Shown in pieces: positions 25,209-33,682 of a DNA stretch of 40,212 bases. The DNA lies in NCBI GenBank assembly GCA_002711105.1, contig PAIH01000023.1:86529-126740 (forward strand), in the 5' to 3' direction. The first letter of the stretch is position 1, and every line of letters starts with the position of its first letter. A model generated the notes under the pieces. The model was not told where the DNA came from. It ran no database searches and worked only from the letters and a program-made list of their open reading frames with translations. The stretch comes from Planctomycetota bacterium (lineage in GTDB: Bacteria; Planctomycetota; UBA8108; UBA1146). The translations under genes and the position numbers were made by a program.

Positions 25209-28106
25209 TTAGCCGGTCTGACGAGCCAGCAGTGTAGCAAAAGTACCGCCGGCATTCGCGAGCTCGCCATACGTACCCTGTTCAATGACACGGCCCTGGT
25301 CGAGCACATAGATACAATCAGAATCCCGTATTGAGCTCAATCTATGGGCGATCACGATACGAGTTACCTGTCGACGATTGAGGCTATCGTTGACGATTTT
25401 CTGCGAGCGGTTGTCGAGAGCGCTCGTGGCTTCATCAAGGAAGATGATTTTAGGTTTACGAATCAGGGCCCGACAGATGAGAAGTCGTTGACGCTGGCCC
25501 CCGGATAAGTTGGTTCCACCTTCGCTGACCACGGTGTGCATCTGCATCGGCATCGATCGGATATCGTCGGCGATGCCTCCCTCTTCCGCTGCTTCCCAGG
25601 CTTCTTCAAGACTGTAGACCGATCCCACGGTGATGTTTTCGTAGATGGAACCGGCTCCGATATGGCCAGATTGCAGCACCACCCCCAACTGGCGTCGGAC
25701 TGCAGTCGTATCGATGGAATTAACGTCTTGCCCATCAAATCGAACTTCCCCGCTCTCGGGAGTTTCAAATCCGAGCATCAATCGGAGCAAGGTCGATTTA
25801 CCGCAGCCAGAAGTGCCGGTCAGGGCTATGCACTGGCCGGGCTTGGCGTGGATGGAAACATCTTCGAGGATCTTGGGTCCTTCTGGCGAGTATCGGAAAT
25901 GAATCCTGGAGAGTTCGATATCCCCTTTGAGTTGGCCAGGGTCGACACTTGCCGAAACAGTTTCCAGCTCGGCAGAAAGCAGAGGTTGCATCCGATTAGC
26001 CAGGACCGTGGTGTCTAGAAATCCCACGATGGTCGAACTCAAGGTCAGAGCTCCACCCAGGAATATTCCCAGAGCAGCATTGAACGCAAGGAAGATACCA
26101 ATCGATAGGCTGGTACCCGCTGGTCCCTGCCCGATTACCATTGGGATCGCGAGCATGAACAGAATCAGCGTGCTCAACATCGGAATGGCTTGGTTGAAAA
26201 GGTTGAGTACATCAACGGTCCGCTGGACCTTGTTGGATAGATTTAACTGACGAGCCACCCGCTCCATCCACAGTGCAAATGCCCTTCGCTCGGCTCCAGC
26301 CACCCGTAATTTACTGACAGCATTGATGAGCTGAACTTCGAAACCGAAAAGCTCGCCTTCTTCTTCCATCAATTTTCGGGCGTGACGACGAATAATAGCA
26401 CCGCCGATGACTGTGACGATGGCGACAACCAGTGCTATTGCGATTGCGACCAGAGCAAGTTGAGAGTTGTAGTAAATCAGAAGGCCTACATTGAGTAAGG
26501 CCATGAATGAGGTCATCAGGGTCAGCAAGGTGGACCCGCTCAACTCCTGACTGATGGAATGTGCTGCAGAAACACGCTGTAACAAATCTCCGGTGGAGTA
26601 TTTCGAGAAAAATGAAACGCGTAATCGAAGAAGCCGATCCCAGATCGCAGCCTGTGCAGCGAAATCCGTACTTACTGAGAGTCGAATGCTTACGAAAGAC
26701 TGGAATACATTCAAGATGGTCATCCCGATGGAAACGGCAACAAGAGCAGCGCCAAGTTCTATCAGTAGCCGGGAGTTAGCATTGGGAATTGCGTTATCGA
26801 GCACAATGGCCATCGCTTGGGGAAGGAGCATTCCCATCAGAGTGAGGAAAATCGCAGCGACGAAGAAGGAGACCATATCTGGTAACTTCTTGTGAAGACA
26901 GAAAGCTACAAGGCCGTAAGGGCTCTTTTCCTTCTCGTCCAGGGATCTGATCAAAACGATAGCATCCTGATGTAGCAAGGATGCGGAGTTGGCATCAACA
27001 GGAGTACGCGAGTCGTCCTGGGGGTCATAGATCAGATAACGCCCCTTGCTTGCCTGTAGAATCGCTACCGGTCTGCCATCTTCATTCAGATATCCGACAA
27101 GAGGGCCAACATCACTTTTCCACCACTTTCCTCTGAGCATGACTCGGCGGTACTGAATGCGTGATGCTCGAGTGATCGCTTCTGCAGGATCGTTCAGTGT
27201 TTCGAGATTGGTGGAATCTGCGATCGGTAGGATCTCGATGCCTTTTTCAGAACCAACTAACTTCATCACCGAATAGAGATCGTCACCCTGACCAATAGCA
27301 GTGGATTGTGGATTCAAGACTGATGCAAGTTTGGAGAGTGCGCGTTCCGATTCCTTTTTCTCGACCAGGTCCCTCTGGTAAACGCGTTCAGAGTTCGATG
27401 AGAGTTCCTGTTTTCTGAATAGTTCTCTTTTTACCTGGATCCAGCGATTGAGCCGCTGAAGCGCTGCCAGTGAACCCTCAATAGAAACTTGTGTAGAATC
27501 GAGTGTCTCGATTTGAAGTTCTTCGGAAGCCTCAAGCCAGCTGCCAGAAGGTAGCAAGAGAAGATCGTCTTGTTCAAAAACAGATTCAGTCCCGACAAAA
27601 GTTCCCCTGCCTTGACTTAATCGGACCCATAATCCTGTATCGGAAATTGGCTCTACCTGATGGCCTGGTGACATGACGAGGTTGTCTCCAGTTTTTAACC
27701 TCTGGCATGAAGAAGGAACGGAACCAGGATCAAGCAAGGAAATGATCTTGGATGACCAGGCCTGGATAGCCGTTACAGCAGAAACCTTCATCGATTCGGC
27801 AACGTATTCGAGGTGTTCCTTCGGCAGTTCAATTACCCGGAGAGTTTCTTGAGCAAGCAACATCACAGCATGATTAATCGGGGAATCTTCGTCCTGGATG
27901 GAAAACAAGATCTCGCCAGGTTTGGTATTACTGATGAACTGGCGACGACCTGTTGCATGAGAATCCAGAACATCTGTGGAAACAACTTCGCCCTCTCCGT
28001 CGAGAACCACCCAGATCATCGTCGGATCGTTCAGCAGCAGAGAGCGATGCCCTGAGATTTCTTGAATCGTACCGTCGCGCTCTAGTAGTTGTGCTTCAGG
28101 TACCAT
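25209..28106 (-). CDS. NHLM-type bacteriocin/peptide ABC exporter without peptidase (ABC2-like)
   Basis: This 965-aa half-transporter is the last gene of the peptide export operon. The first 390 or so residues are soluble, resembling the long N-terminal region of NHLM-system ABC2 proteins. It lacks the C39 Cys motif. The membrane domain (about 400-690) is followed by a complete nucleotide-binding domain: Walker A GTSGCGKST, signature NLSGGQRQR, Walker B IIFLDEATSALD and H-loop IAHRLSSI. Its ATG overlaps the upstream stop as TGATG, so it is coupled to the C39 transporter. The GTG at 28109 is the track's start. It probably pairs with the peptidase transporter, since the two are always adjacent in NHLM loci (family knowledge). 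Substrate: the four GG-leader peptides, by context. Confidence 0.88.
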   Translation of the reverse strand: MVPEAQLLERDGTIQEISGHRSLLLNDPTMIWVVLDGEGEVVSTDVLDSHATGRRQFISNTKPGEILFSIQDEDSPINHAVMLLAQETLRVIELPKEHLEYVAESMKVSAVTAIQAWSSKIISLLDPGSVPSSCQRLKTGDNLVMSPGHQVEPISDTGLWVRLSQGRGTFVGTESVFEQDDLLLLPSGSWLEASEELQIETLDSTQVSIEGSLAALQRLNRWIQVKRELFRKQELSSNSERVYQRDLVEKKESERALSKLASVLNPQSTAIGQGDDLYSVMKLVGSEKGIEILPIADSTNLETLNDPAEAITRASRIQYRRVMLRGKWWKSDVGPLVGYLNEDGRPVAILQASKGRYLIYDPQDDSRTPVDANSASLLHQDAIVLIRSLDEKEKSPYGLVAFCLHKKLPDMVSFFVAAIFLTLMGMLLPQAMAIVLDNAIPNANSRLLIELGAALVAVSIGMTILNVFQSFVSIRLSVSTDFAAQAAIWDRLLRLRVSFFSKYSTGDLLQRVSAAHSISQELSGSTLLTLMTSFMALLNVGLLIYYNSQLALVAIAIALVVAIVTVIGGAIIRRHARKLMEEEGELFGFEVQLINAVSKLRVAGAERRAFALWMERVARQLNLSNKVQRTVDVLNLFNQAIPMLSTLILFMLAIPMVIGQGPAGTSLSIGIFLAFNAALGIFLGGALTLSSTIVGFLDTTVLANRMQPLLSAELETVSASVDPGQLKGDIELSRIHFRYSPEGPKILEDVSIHAKPGQCIALTGTSGCGKSTLLRLMLGFETPESGEVRFDGQDVNSIDTTAVRRQLGVVLQSGHIGAGSIYENITVGSVYSLEEAWEAAEEGGIADDIRSMPMQMHTVVSEGGTNLSGGQRQRLLICRALIRKPKIIFLDEATSALDNRSQKIVNDSLNRRQVTRIVIAHRLSSIRDSDCIYVLDQGRVIEQGTYGELANAGGTFATLLARQTG

Positions 28107-30292
28107 CACGCGCTCTTCTCTTTGAACTGGTCATCTAGCTTGAGAAGTTCTGAGTAGGCACCACCTGAATGGAATAGCTCATCATGATTGCCGCGTTCAA
28201 CAACCTTGCCCTGTTCCAGCACTACAATCTCTGTGCAGTCACGAATAGTGCTCAGTCGGTGAGACACGAAGATAGAGGAGCAACCCCGCATCCTCATCCG
28301 GTCAAGAACAACTCGTTCCGTTTCTGTATCGAGAGCACTAGTGGCTTCATCGAGGATCAGGATGGTGGGATTGGTTACGAGAGTTCTCGCGATCTCTAAC
28401 CTTTGTCTTTGCCCTCCGCTCAGATTGTTGCCACCCTCGATCAGTTCGGAGTCGAATCCGCCAGGTAAAGCGGTAATGGTCTCCAGAATGGCGGCATCTT
28501 CACACGCTTGTTGCAGATCAATTTCAGGAACTGTCGAATCCCAGAGTGTGAGGTTGTCTCGGACGGTACCACTGAAAAGCAGGATTTCCTGGCTGATGAA
28601 GGAGAAGGAATTGACGAACAGGCTTCGGGGCAATTCTTCACGCGGAATGCCATCGAAGTAGATCTTGCCGCTCCAGGGAGAGAGTTCTCCTGAGATCAAT
28701 TTCGCAAGCGTTGATTTTCCTGATCCGCTGCCTCCAACCAGGGCAACCCGATCCCCCGGTTTGATATGCAGATTGAGGTTCTCCAGCAGTGGGGGATCAA
28801 GAGGGTTGTATCCGAAGGAGATATCTTCAAGTCGTACATCTCCATTGAGAAAAGTGCTGCCATTTTTGGAACTGCCGTCGGTTGGTTCTTCGACATAGTT
28901 TTCAATGGGATACTTCAATACATCATCGATACGATCAAGATCTCCGCGCATCTCCTGAGTTACCGAGCCAAGATCGAGTAAGTTCTCTATGGGGCTCAAG
29001 AAGCTGGTCATCAACGATTGGAAAGCGACCAGCATTCCTATTGTCATGAATCCATCGAGCACCCTGAATCCACCAACGATGATGACCAGAACGGTAGCAA
29101 TTGAACCGAGCAGGACAGGCATGGTATTCAGAAGAATGCTGGAAACCTGTAGCTTTTGTTGAGCATTGATCGCCTTGGAATAGTATCCAGACCATTTTTC
29201 AAAAAAGCCTGCTTCGAGTCCACTGGCCTTGATCGTTTCCATCCCCTGCAAGCCAGCCATCGCAGAACCTTCGGCTTTTCCAAACTCCTGCAGAACACGC
29301 ATTGAAGATTCAACTCGACTGCCGGAAATCCATCTCAAGACGATGAAGTTGAGCAACGCAAAACAGAGTCCGATACAGGTCAGTAGTACGTCGTAATACA
29401 GCATCACGGTCAAATACAGAGCTGCCATGACCACATCGATAACAGTTTGGGCCAGTCTACCGGACAGATCCGCCGCCAGGTCTTGATTCAGCTGGCTACG
29501 ACTGGCGACTTCACCAGCAAATCTCTGAACGTAGAACTCGTTTGGTAATTTTAATAGATGCCATAAGAACTGGCTTGAGAGTTTGATCGTCAAATTTAGC
29601 CGTAGTCTACGGAGTGAATTTAGCTGCAAGTACTTTAGCCCGATGCTCAGCAGGATGGAGGCTGCCAGGGCGATCATGATGGGCCGTGCCCAGTCGGTCC
29701 GGCCCTCCAGGATGATGTCGTCGAGGAATACTTGCAAAAGTACAGGGAACAGGATTCCCGGAATTACCATCAAGAAGCCGATTAAGATGCAGAACGCTAT
29801 TGGAAGTGAAGAGCCTTCCAATCTATCTGCTACTGCACGAAGCAGGCTTGGCTTCTTTCCGCCTTTTTTAAACTCTTCACCAGGTTTCATCGCCAGTGCT
29901 ACACCAGTGAAACTCCGCTCAAAATCAGCAAGAGGTATCACGCGATGACCCATGGCAGGATCATTGATGTAGACCTTGTCCTTCTTGAAACCTTCAAGAA
30001 CAACAAAGTGATTGAACTCCCAGAATAGAATACAAGGTAACTGCTGAGCACGGAGAGAAGAGATGCTGGCCTTCAGGCCATTGGCTTCCATCCCGTACTT
30101 GCGGGCAGCCCTGAGGACATTGGCAGCTTTACTCCCATCGCGTGAGACACCACAGTTTTGTCTCAGTTTGGCAAGGGGCTCAATTCTGCCGTAGTAACCC
30201 AATACCATCGCTAACGATGCAGCACCACATTCTACTGCTTCGAGCTGTAGAACAGTTGGAGTCTTGACACGTTTGTTGGCGCCTTTGTTCAT
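28106..30292 (-). CDS. NHLM-type peptide ABC exporter with N-terminal C39 leader peptidase (ABC1-like)
   Basis: The 728-aa protein begins with a C39 peptidase domain (about residues 10-140): catalytic Cys in QLEAVECGAASLAMVLGYYG, His in FNHFVVLEGF and Asp in YINDPAMGH, all present. C39 domains cut precursor peptides after a double glycine, exactly the motif in the four peptides encoded upstream. The membrane domain (about 155-440) and the ABC domain follow: Walker A GGSGSGKST, signature NLSGGQRQR, Walker B ILILDEATSALD and H-loop VSHRLSTI. Either the ATG at 30292 or the GTG at 30310, which overlaps the HlyD gene, may be the start. The enzyme should couple leader removal to export. Confidence 0.92.
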   Translation of the reverse strand: MNKGANKRVKTPTVLQLEAVECGAASLAMVLGYYGRIEPLAKLRQNCGVSRDGSKAANVLRAARKYGMEANGLKASISSLRAQQLPCILFWEFNHFVVLEGFKKDKVYINDPAMGHRVIPLADFERSFTGVALAMKPGEEFKKGGKKPSLLRAVADRLEGSSLPIAFCILIGFLMVIPGILFPVLLQVFLDDIILEGRTDWARPIMIALAASILLSIGLKYLQLNSLRRLRLNLTIKLSSQFLWHLLKLPNEFYVQRFAGEVASRSQLNQDLAADLSGRLAQTVIDVVMAALYLTVMLYYDVLLTCIGLCFALLNFIVLRWISGSRVESSMRVLQEFGKAEGSAMAGLQGMETIKASGLEAGFFEKWSGYYSKAINAQQKLQVSSILLNTMPVLLGSIATVLVIIVGGFRVLDGFMTIGMLVAFQSLMTSFLSPIENLLDLGSVTQEMRGDLDRIDDVLKYPIENYVEEPTDGSSKNGSTFLNGDVRLEDISFGYNPLDPPLLENLNLHIKPGDRVALVGGSGSGKSTLAKLISGELSPWSGKIYFDGIPREELPRSLFVNSFSFISQEILLFSGTVRDNLTLWDSTVPEIDLQQACEDAAILETITALPGGFDSELIEGGNNLSGGQRQRLEIARTLVTNPTILILDEATSALDTETERVVLDRMRMRGCSSIFVSHRLSTIRDCTEIVVLEQGKVVERGNHDELFHSGGAYSELLKLDDQFKEKSA

Positions 30293-30299
30293 GTTGGTT

Positions 30300-31742
30300 C
30301 TAGTAACCACCGAGTTCTCTTAGGAAAGGCAACAGGAAGGTGATCGGCTTTCTGTATTCGATGGTCGCATCGAGTGTGAGAGTCATTCCTGAGGTAATTT
30401 TGATGTCAGGACCGCTACCTGAAGACCAGTTGTATCCACTCGGATTTTGGTCATCGGTTGTTAGTCTACTCCGAATTTCGATCATCGATCCGGCTGTTCC
30501 GAAGCTCATGGCAAGTTCACGATTGCCAACAATCGCTGCGATTGAATCTGTTGACCTTGGAACAGAAGAAACACTAGTGATTTCACCGATGATGCTTCCG
30601 TATCGTTCTCTCTTGATCGTTGTGGGGGTGATGCGAGTTTGCATTCCGGATTTGATTTTCTTGCCGTCCTTCATGGGGAAATAGGCAACTGCAACGAGCC
30701 CGTCTGGTGAACTGTTTGACTCTATCGATCCGATTTGCTGGCCCGGGGTCAAAATTTGTCCCGTTACGACAGTGAGCTCAAGAATTTTGCCCGAATGCGG
30801 CGAAACGATTTGTGATTGATGGGCAAGATCCTGCTCAAGCCTCTGGAGACGACCTTCAGCCTCTACCAGTTCAAGTTTTGTATTTGTTTCGGAGGTAAGT
30901 TCGGCTTGATCCAGTCTGGCAACCTGGACGTCCAGCTCTTCTATTTGTTTTTGCAGTTCTTCAATGCCATCCAGGCGTTCTTGATGCTCGGACAAAAACT
31001 TGAGCCTCTGGAACTCAATTTCCTGTTGCTTCAAGCTCAGTTCCGAGAGCGCAATTTTGTTGCTCAGTAATTGCTGCCGTGTATCTGTCAATTCTTGATC
31101 GTATGCAGCAAAAATCTTCTGTTGAGTCAGCGCCTCGAAATCGGACAGTTTCTTTTCCAGGAATTTGCCTAGAGTTTTCAGATCAGATTTATGCTCCTTC
31201 AGTTGATTCGATTGATTCTCAAGATAGCGCTGACTTTCAGCCTGCCTTGCTGTAGCCAGTTCACCGTTGTCTTCGATTCGCTGCTGATACCAGTTTCGCT
31301 TGGCCTGGATGAACTGCTTTTCGGATGCCAGTGTGAATTTACGAAGCGGCTCGACTGTTGCCACCCTGATACGCAACTCTCGGAGGAGCTCCTTATCGAC
31401 ATTGAATTGTTCTGTCAGTGTCGGTTGGTAGATCTCTGCCAGTACCTGTCCTTTTTCAACGGAGTCCCCGATCTCGAAGTTGAGATGCATGAGCTGACCA
31501 TGCGAATGGCTCTGTAAAGGAACGATTCGGCCCGGATGGACCATGATGCCGTTGGAGCTCACGTTGACCGGAATCTGCCCGAAGACGCACCAGATTCCGA
31601 ACCCCAGGCAGCCAAGCCCGACCACGAGGAGAGGGATCCAGTTACGCCTGGGTAGGACCTGTAACATCGTGTCCAGTTGTTCCGGCGTCGAGATGTGATC
31701 AAGAGCCTTCTGGCGAAATAATGAAGACTGTTCGGCGGGCAC
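30300..31742 (-). CDS. HlyD-family adaptor, NHLM bacteriocin system type
   Basis: This periplasmic adaptor (membrane fusion protein) has 480 aa. The N-terminus LFRQKALDHISTPEQLDTML closely follows the conserved start of NHLM-system HlyD proteins. One membrane helix follows (WIPLLVVGLGCLGFGIWCVFG, given here as the helix core). Half-motifs of a biotinyl-lipoyl fold flank a long coiled coil of about 170 residues. The second half-motif is IVSPHSGKILELTVVTGQ. The start is a GTG with GGAGG 6 nt upstream. It lies 36 bp after the cyclic-nucleotide-binding gene and abuts the C39 exporter, so it would link that exporter to an outer-membrane or envelope channel. No TolC-like gene is in the window. Confidence 0.92.
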   Translation of the reverse strand: MPAEQSSLFRQKALDHISTPEQLDTMLQVLPRRNWIPLLVVGLGCLGFGIWCVFGQIPVNVSSNGIMVHPGRIVPLQSHSHGQLMHLNFEIGDSVEKGQVLAEIYQPTLTEQFNVDKELLRELRIRVATVEPLRKFTLASEKQFIQAKRNWYQQRIEDNGELATARQAESQRYLENQSNQLKEHKSDLKTLGKFLEKKLSDFEALTQQKIFAAYDQELTDTRQQLLSNKIALSELSLKQQEIEFQRLKFLSEHQERLDGIEELQKQIEELDVQVARLDQAELTSETNTKLELVEAEGRLQRLEQDLAHQSQIVSPHSGKILELTVVTGQILTPGQQIGSIESNSSPDGLVAVAYFPMKDGKKIKSGMQTRITPTTIKRERYGSIIGEITSVSSVPRSTDSIAAIVGNRELAMSFGTAGSMIEIRSRLTTDDQNPSGYNWSSGSGPDIKITSGMTLTLDATIEYRKPITFLLPFLRELGGY

Positions 31743-31778
31743 GAAATCCTCCAGGCTAGATCTGTTGTCAGTTTGAAA

Positions 31779-32336
31779 TTAGTTCTTGGTCGCTCTTTCG
31801 ACAAGGTATTCAAATCGGCGACTAGCCAAGGACATCGCTTCAAGAACATCCGGATCCAGCACCGTGCCGGTATCCTCTTCTTGCTCGGTATCTTTATCGA
31901 CAACCCCGAGAGTGCTGATGGTGAGAGTAGTCTGGGTCAGGTGGATCAAGCGTTGAGCTACGCATACTCCAATGGCTCGATAGAACCGACTTGCGAAGCT
32001 GAAGTCGTTCTGGAGTTTGATCTGCAGTTCCTTACGAGTGATTTCTAGCAAAGTGGTTCGTTCGGCAGCGATCAAAGTGACGGAGGGAGGTCGGGAGTCC
32101 AAAAACGAAACTTCGCCGACGATCTCTCCGGGATATGTGGTGGCCAGCTTGATACTGGTATCTTTGATCGTTGTTACGGATAGTGAGCCCTCAAGGACGA
32201 ACCAAAGCGATTCGATAGGATTTCCTTCTTCAATCAAAATGTCGCCTGTAGAAAGCACAGATTTCTGCCCTATGCGTGTAAACCACTCAATATCTTGATC
32301 TTCAAGTATCCCAAGAATGACGAGAGAATTTCGCAA
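31779..32336 (-). CDS. Stand-alone cyclic-nucleotide-binding-domain protein
   Basis: The 185-aa protein holds a cNMP-binding beta-roll (about residues 5-125). GDILIEEGNPIESLWFVLEG is typical, and the phosphate-binding cassette region reads GEIVGEVSFLDSRPPSVT. It has a helical tail and no DNA-binding helix-turn-helix, so it is not a Crp-type activator. The start is a TTG at 32336 preceded by AGAGGTGGG. It is the first gene of the exporter operon. A weak promoter-like pair (TTGATT, 17 nt, TCGAAT) lies about 50 bp upstream on the minus strand. It may gate export or activity in response to a cyclic nucleotide, or use the fold only as a scaffold (inference). Confidence 0.82.
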   Translation of the reverse strand: MRNSLVILGILEDQDIEWFTRIGQKSVLSTGDILIEEGNPIESLWFVLEGSLSVTTIKDTSIKLATTYPGEIVGEVSFLDSRPPSVTLIAAERTTLLEITRKELQIKLQNDFSFASRFYRAIGVCVAQRLIHLTQTTLTISTLGVVDKDTEQEEDTGTVLDPDVLEAMSLASRRFEYLVERATKN

Positions 32337-32429
32337 TGGCCCACCTCTACAGACAAGGAAATCGGTGACGCAATTCGATATCCAATAACGGGTCGAATCA
32401 AGTCAATAAAACTGACGAAAAGTAATGAA

Positions 32430-32488
32430 AAGTAAACAAAAGAGTAGTCGACCGCTCCCATGCCAATCGGCAGGAAACGATCGACTAC
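32430..32488 (-). terminator. Terminator-like hairpin between peptide genes and export genes
   Basis: On the minus strand a perfect 8-bp stem (GTAGTCGA / TCGACTAC) encloses a smaller hairpin (TGCC-GATT-GGCA) and is followed by CTCTTTTGTTTAC. It lies about 50 bp after the last peptide gene and about 100 bp before the exporter operon. It would let peptides be transcribed at a higher level than the exporter. Confidence 0.6.
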
Positions 32489-32539
32489 CTTCAGTCTTCT
32501 ATTGAGACTGCAAAAAAGCGTCAAGCACGTTTCAGGCGA

Positions 32540-32743
32540 CTACTTGCCCATGCTGGGTGCTTTGCCGTCACCCTTACCGCCTTTGTAAGGTCCGGCTCCG
32601 GTACCTGGAAGGCCTGCATCACCTTTACCGGCATCGCCAATCTTGTCTTTCTTGCCGCTATCCATTTTGCCTTTGCTCGATTTTCCTGCGCCACCGGCAA
32701 TGTCTTCCATGTCTGAATCGGATACAAACTTCTCGTCGTTCAT
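32540..32743 (-). CDS. Double-glycine-leader secreted peptide precursor, copy 1
   Basis: This 67-aa precursor has an 18-residue leader with the double-glycine pattern (FVSDSDMEDIAGG) and a 49-residue core starting AGKSSKGK. The core is rich in Gly, Lys, Asp and Ala, has no Cys or Trp, and ends APSMGK, like RPTLGK in copy 4. Strong ribosome binding site AAGGAGG lies before the ATG. It is the last of four paralogues on the strand and is followed by a terminator. Cleavage after GG by the C39 transporter downstream is the expected processing. It is not a nitrile-hydratase or Nif11 leader. Low-complexity composition makes homology search weak; the shared leader, ribosome binding site and context argue that it is real. 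Confidence 0.85.
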   Translation of the reverse strand: MNDEKFVSDSDMEDIAGGAGKSSKGKMDSGKKDKIGDAGKGDAGLPGTGAGPYKGGKGDGKAPSMGK

Positions 32744-32858
32744 TTTTCCTCCTTAGGAAATCAAAAGTTCTCCAGAGTACAGTGACCTTTACTCAGGCCA
32801 CAATTTACAAATCGCACTAAAACATTCATCAAACTAAAACGCTAATGTCACGGTTGCT

Positions 32859-33059
32859 CTACCCGATGTGGTTCCCCTGTTGGCCTGGGAAGCCGGTGTT
32901 TCCTTGGTTGGGGTTCGGCTTGGCGCCGGTCGGCTTAGGGCTGTCAGAGCCAGTACCGGGGTTTTTACCCGCTGGCTTCTTTCCAGGGCCGGTTTTTCCG
33001 GCACCACCAGCAACATCTTCCAGGTCTGCATCGGAAAGGCGCTCAGGATTATCACTCAT
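32859..33059 (-). CDS. Double-glycine-leader secreted peptide precursor, copy 2
   Basis: This 66-aa precursor has a 19-residue leader closest to the classical bacteriocin consensus (RLSDADLEDVAGG) and a 47-residue core beginning AGKTGPGKKPAG. The core is rich in Gly, Pro, Lys and Asn, has no Cys, and ends in GNHIG. AGAGGG lies before the ATG. It is 115 bp upstream of copy 1 and 54 bp downstream of copy 3, so copies 3, 2 and 1 probably share a transcript. Overlapping track lines in other frames repeat the leader region out of frame and are shadows. Confidence 0.85.
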   Translation of the reverse strand: MSDNPERLSDADLEDVAGGAGKTGPGKKPAGKNPGTGSDSPKPTGAKPNPNQGNTGFPGQQGNHIG

Positions 33060-33113
33060 CGTCGTCCCTCTCTTCTAAACTTCTAAATCAAAAATTGTCT
33101 ATAGCACCAAACG

Positions 33114-33329
33114 TCACGAATTCTTGGAGCCACCAGTAGGATCGGGCTGACTCCCCGGCAACAAATCTCGGTCCTCGTGAGCTTTCTTGGCAGGAGAGAA
33201 GCCGGTGGGCTTCTTTCCGGAACCCGGCTTGGCTGCCGGACCCTTTTTGCTCACTGACCACTTTCCGGCTCCACCGACGATATTTTCAAGACTGTTGTCG
33301 GCCAGCTCATTCGGCTTATACGAGCTCAT
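33114..33329 (-). CDS. Double-glycine-leader secreted peptide precursor, copy 3
   Basis: This 71-aa precursor is the most divergent copy. The leader ends NELADNSLENIVGG and the 51-residue core begins AGKWSVSKKGPAAK, then turns more acidic (HEDRDLLPGSQPD). It has no Cys. The track starts at a GTG at 33338; the ATG at 33329 has GGAG 10 nt upstream and gives a leader of the same length as the other copies. A conserved dyad lies 105 nt upstream. It is probably the first gene of the copy 3-2-1 unit. Confidence 0.82.
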   Translation of the reverse strand: MSSYKPNELADNSLENIVGGAGKWSVSKKGPAAKPGSGKKPTGFSPAKKAHEDRDLLPGSQPDPTGGSKNS

Positions 33330-33434
33330 CAGCACCACTCTCCAAATCTATAACTCAAATTCGTGTCTTGACGGGTTGAGCAGGTTTCTCAGCCCAGACT
33401 TCAGCAAAGCGGAATCTGAATCCTCTCCAAACTG

Positions 33435-33458
33435 TGAAATGGCATGGCGAGCATTTCA
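33435..33458 (-). promoter_or_regulatory. Dyad A, candidate operator upstream of peptide copy 3
   Basis: TGAAATG-N10-CATTTCA is a perfect 7-bp inverted repeat, 105 nt before the ATG of copy 3. The spacer contains ATGGC. Dyad B upstream of copy 4 has the same form and spacer core. A dimeric regulator is the simplest reading. Confidence 0.65.
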
Positions 33459-33637
33459 TTTAAGACACGATCAGCTTCTAAATTTGGTCAAATTTACCGA
33501 TCAGCCTGATACTAATTGACGGCTGAGGAGTTTGCCACAGTTATTCGGCAGCACCCAGTCGCGAATCCATAAGCCGATAAGTTTGAACAAATTAGACTGG
33601 TTGCCCGTATCGGTTCGATGGCACGGCCAACCCGTCG

Positions 33638-33657
33638 CCGGACCTTTTCAGGGCCGG
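33638..33657 (-). other. RNA hairpin with GAAA loop downstream of peptide copy 4
   Basis: On the minus strand CCGGCCCT-GAAA-AGGTCCGG forms an 8-bp stem with one mismatch and a GNRA-type loop, 25 nt after the copy 4 stop. No T tract follows, so it may protect the transcript end or be fortuitous. Confidence 0.35.
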
Positions 33658-33682
33658 ATAAAAGCAAAAATAAACCAGAGAG

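Larger units (their letters stand above)
33330..33682. other. Intergenic region between peptide copies 3 and 4
   Basis: I find no gene in these 353 bases. They hold the upstream dyad of copy 3 (33435-33458) and a hairpin downstream of copy 4 (33638-33657). No fifth peptide leader is visible in any frame. Confidence 0.7.
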
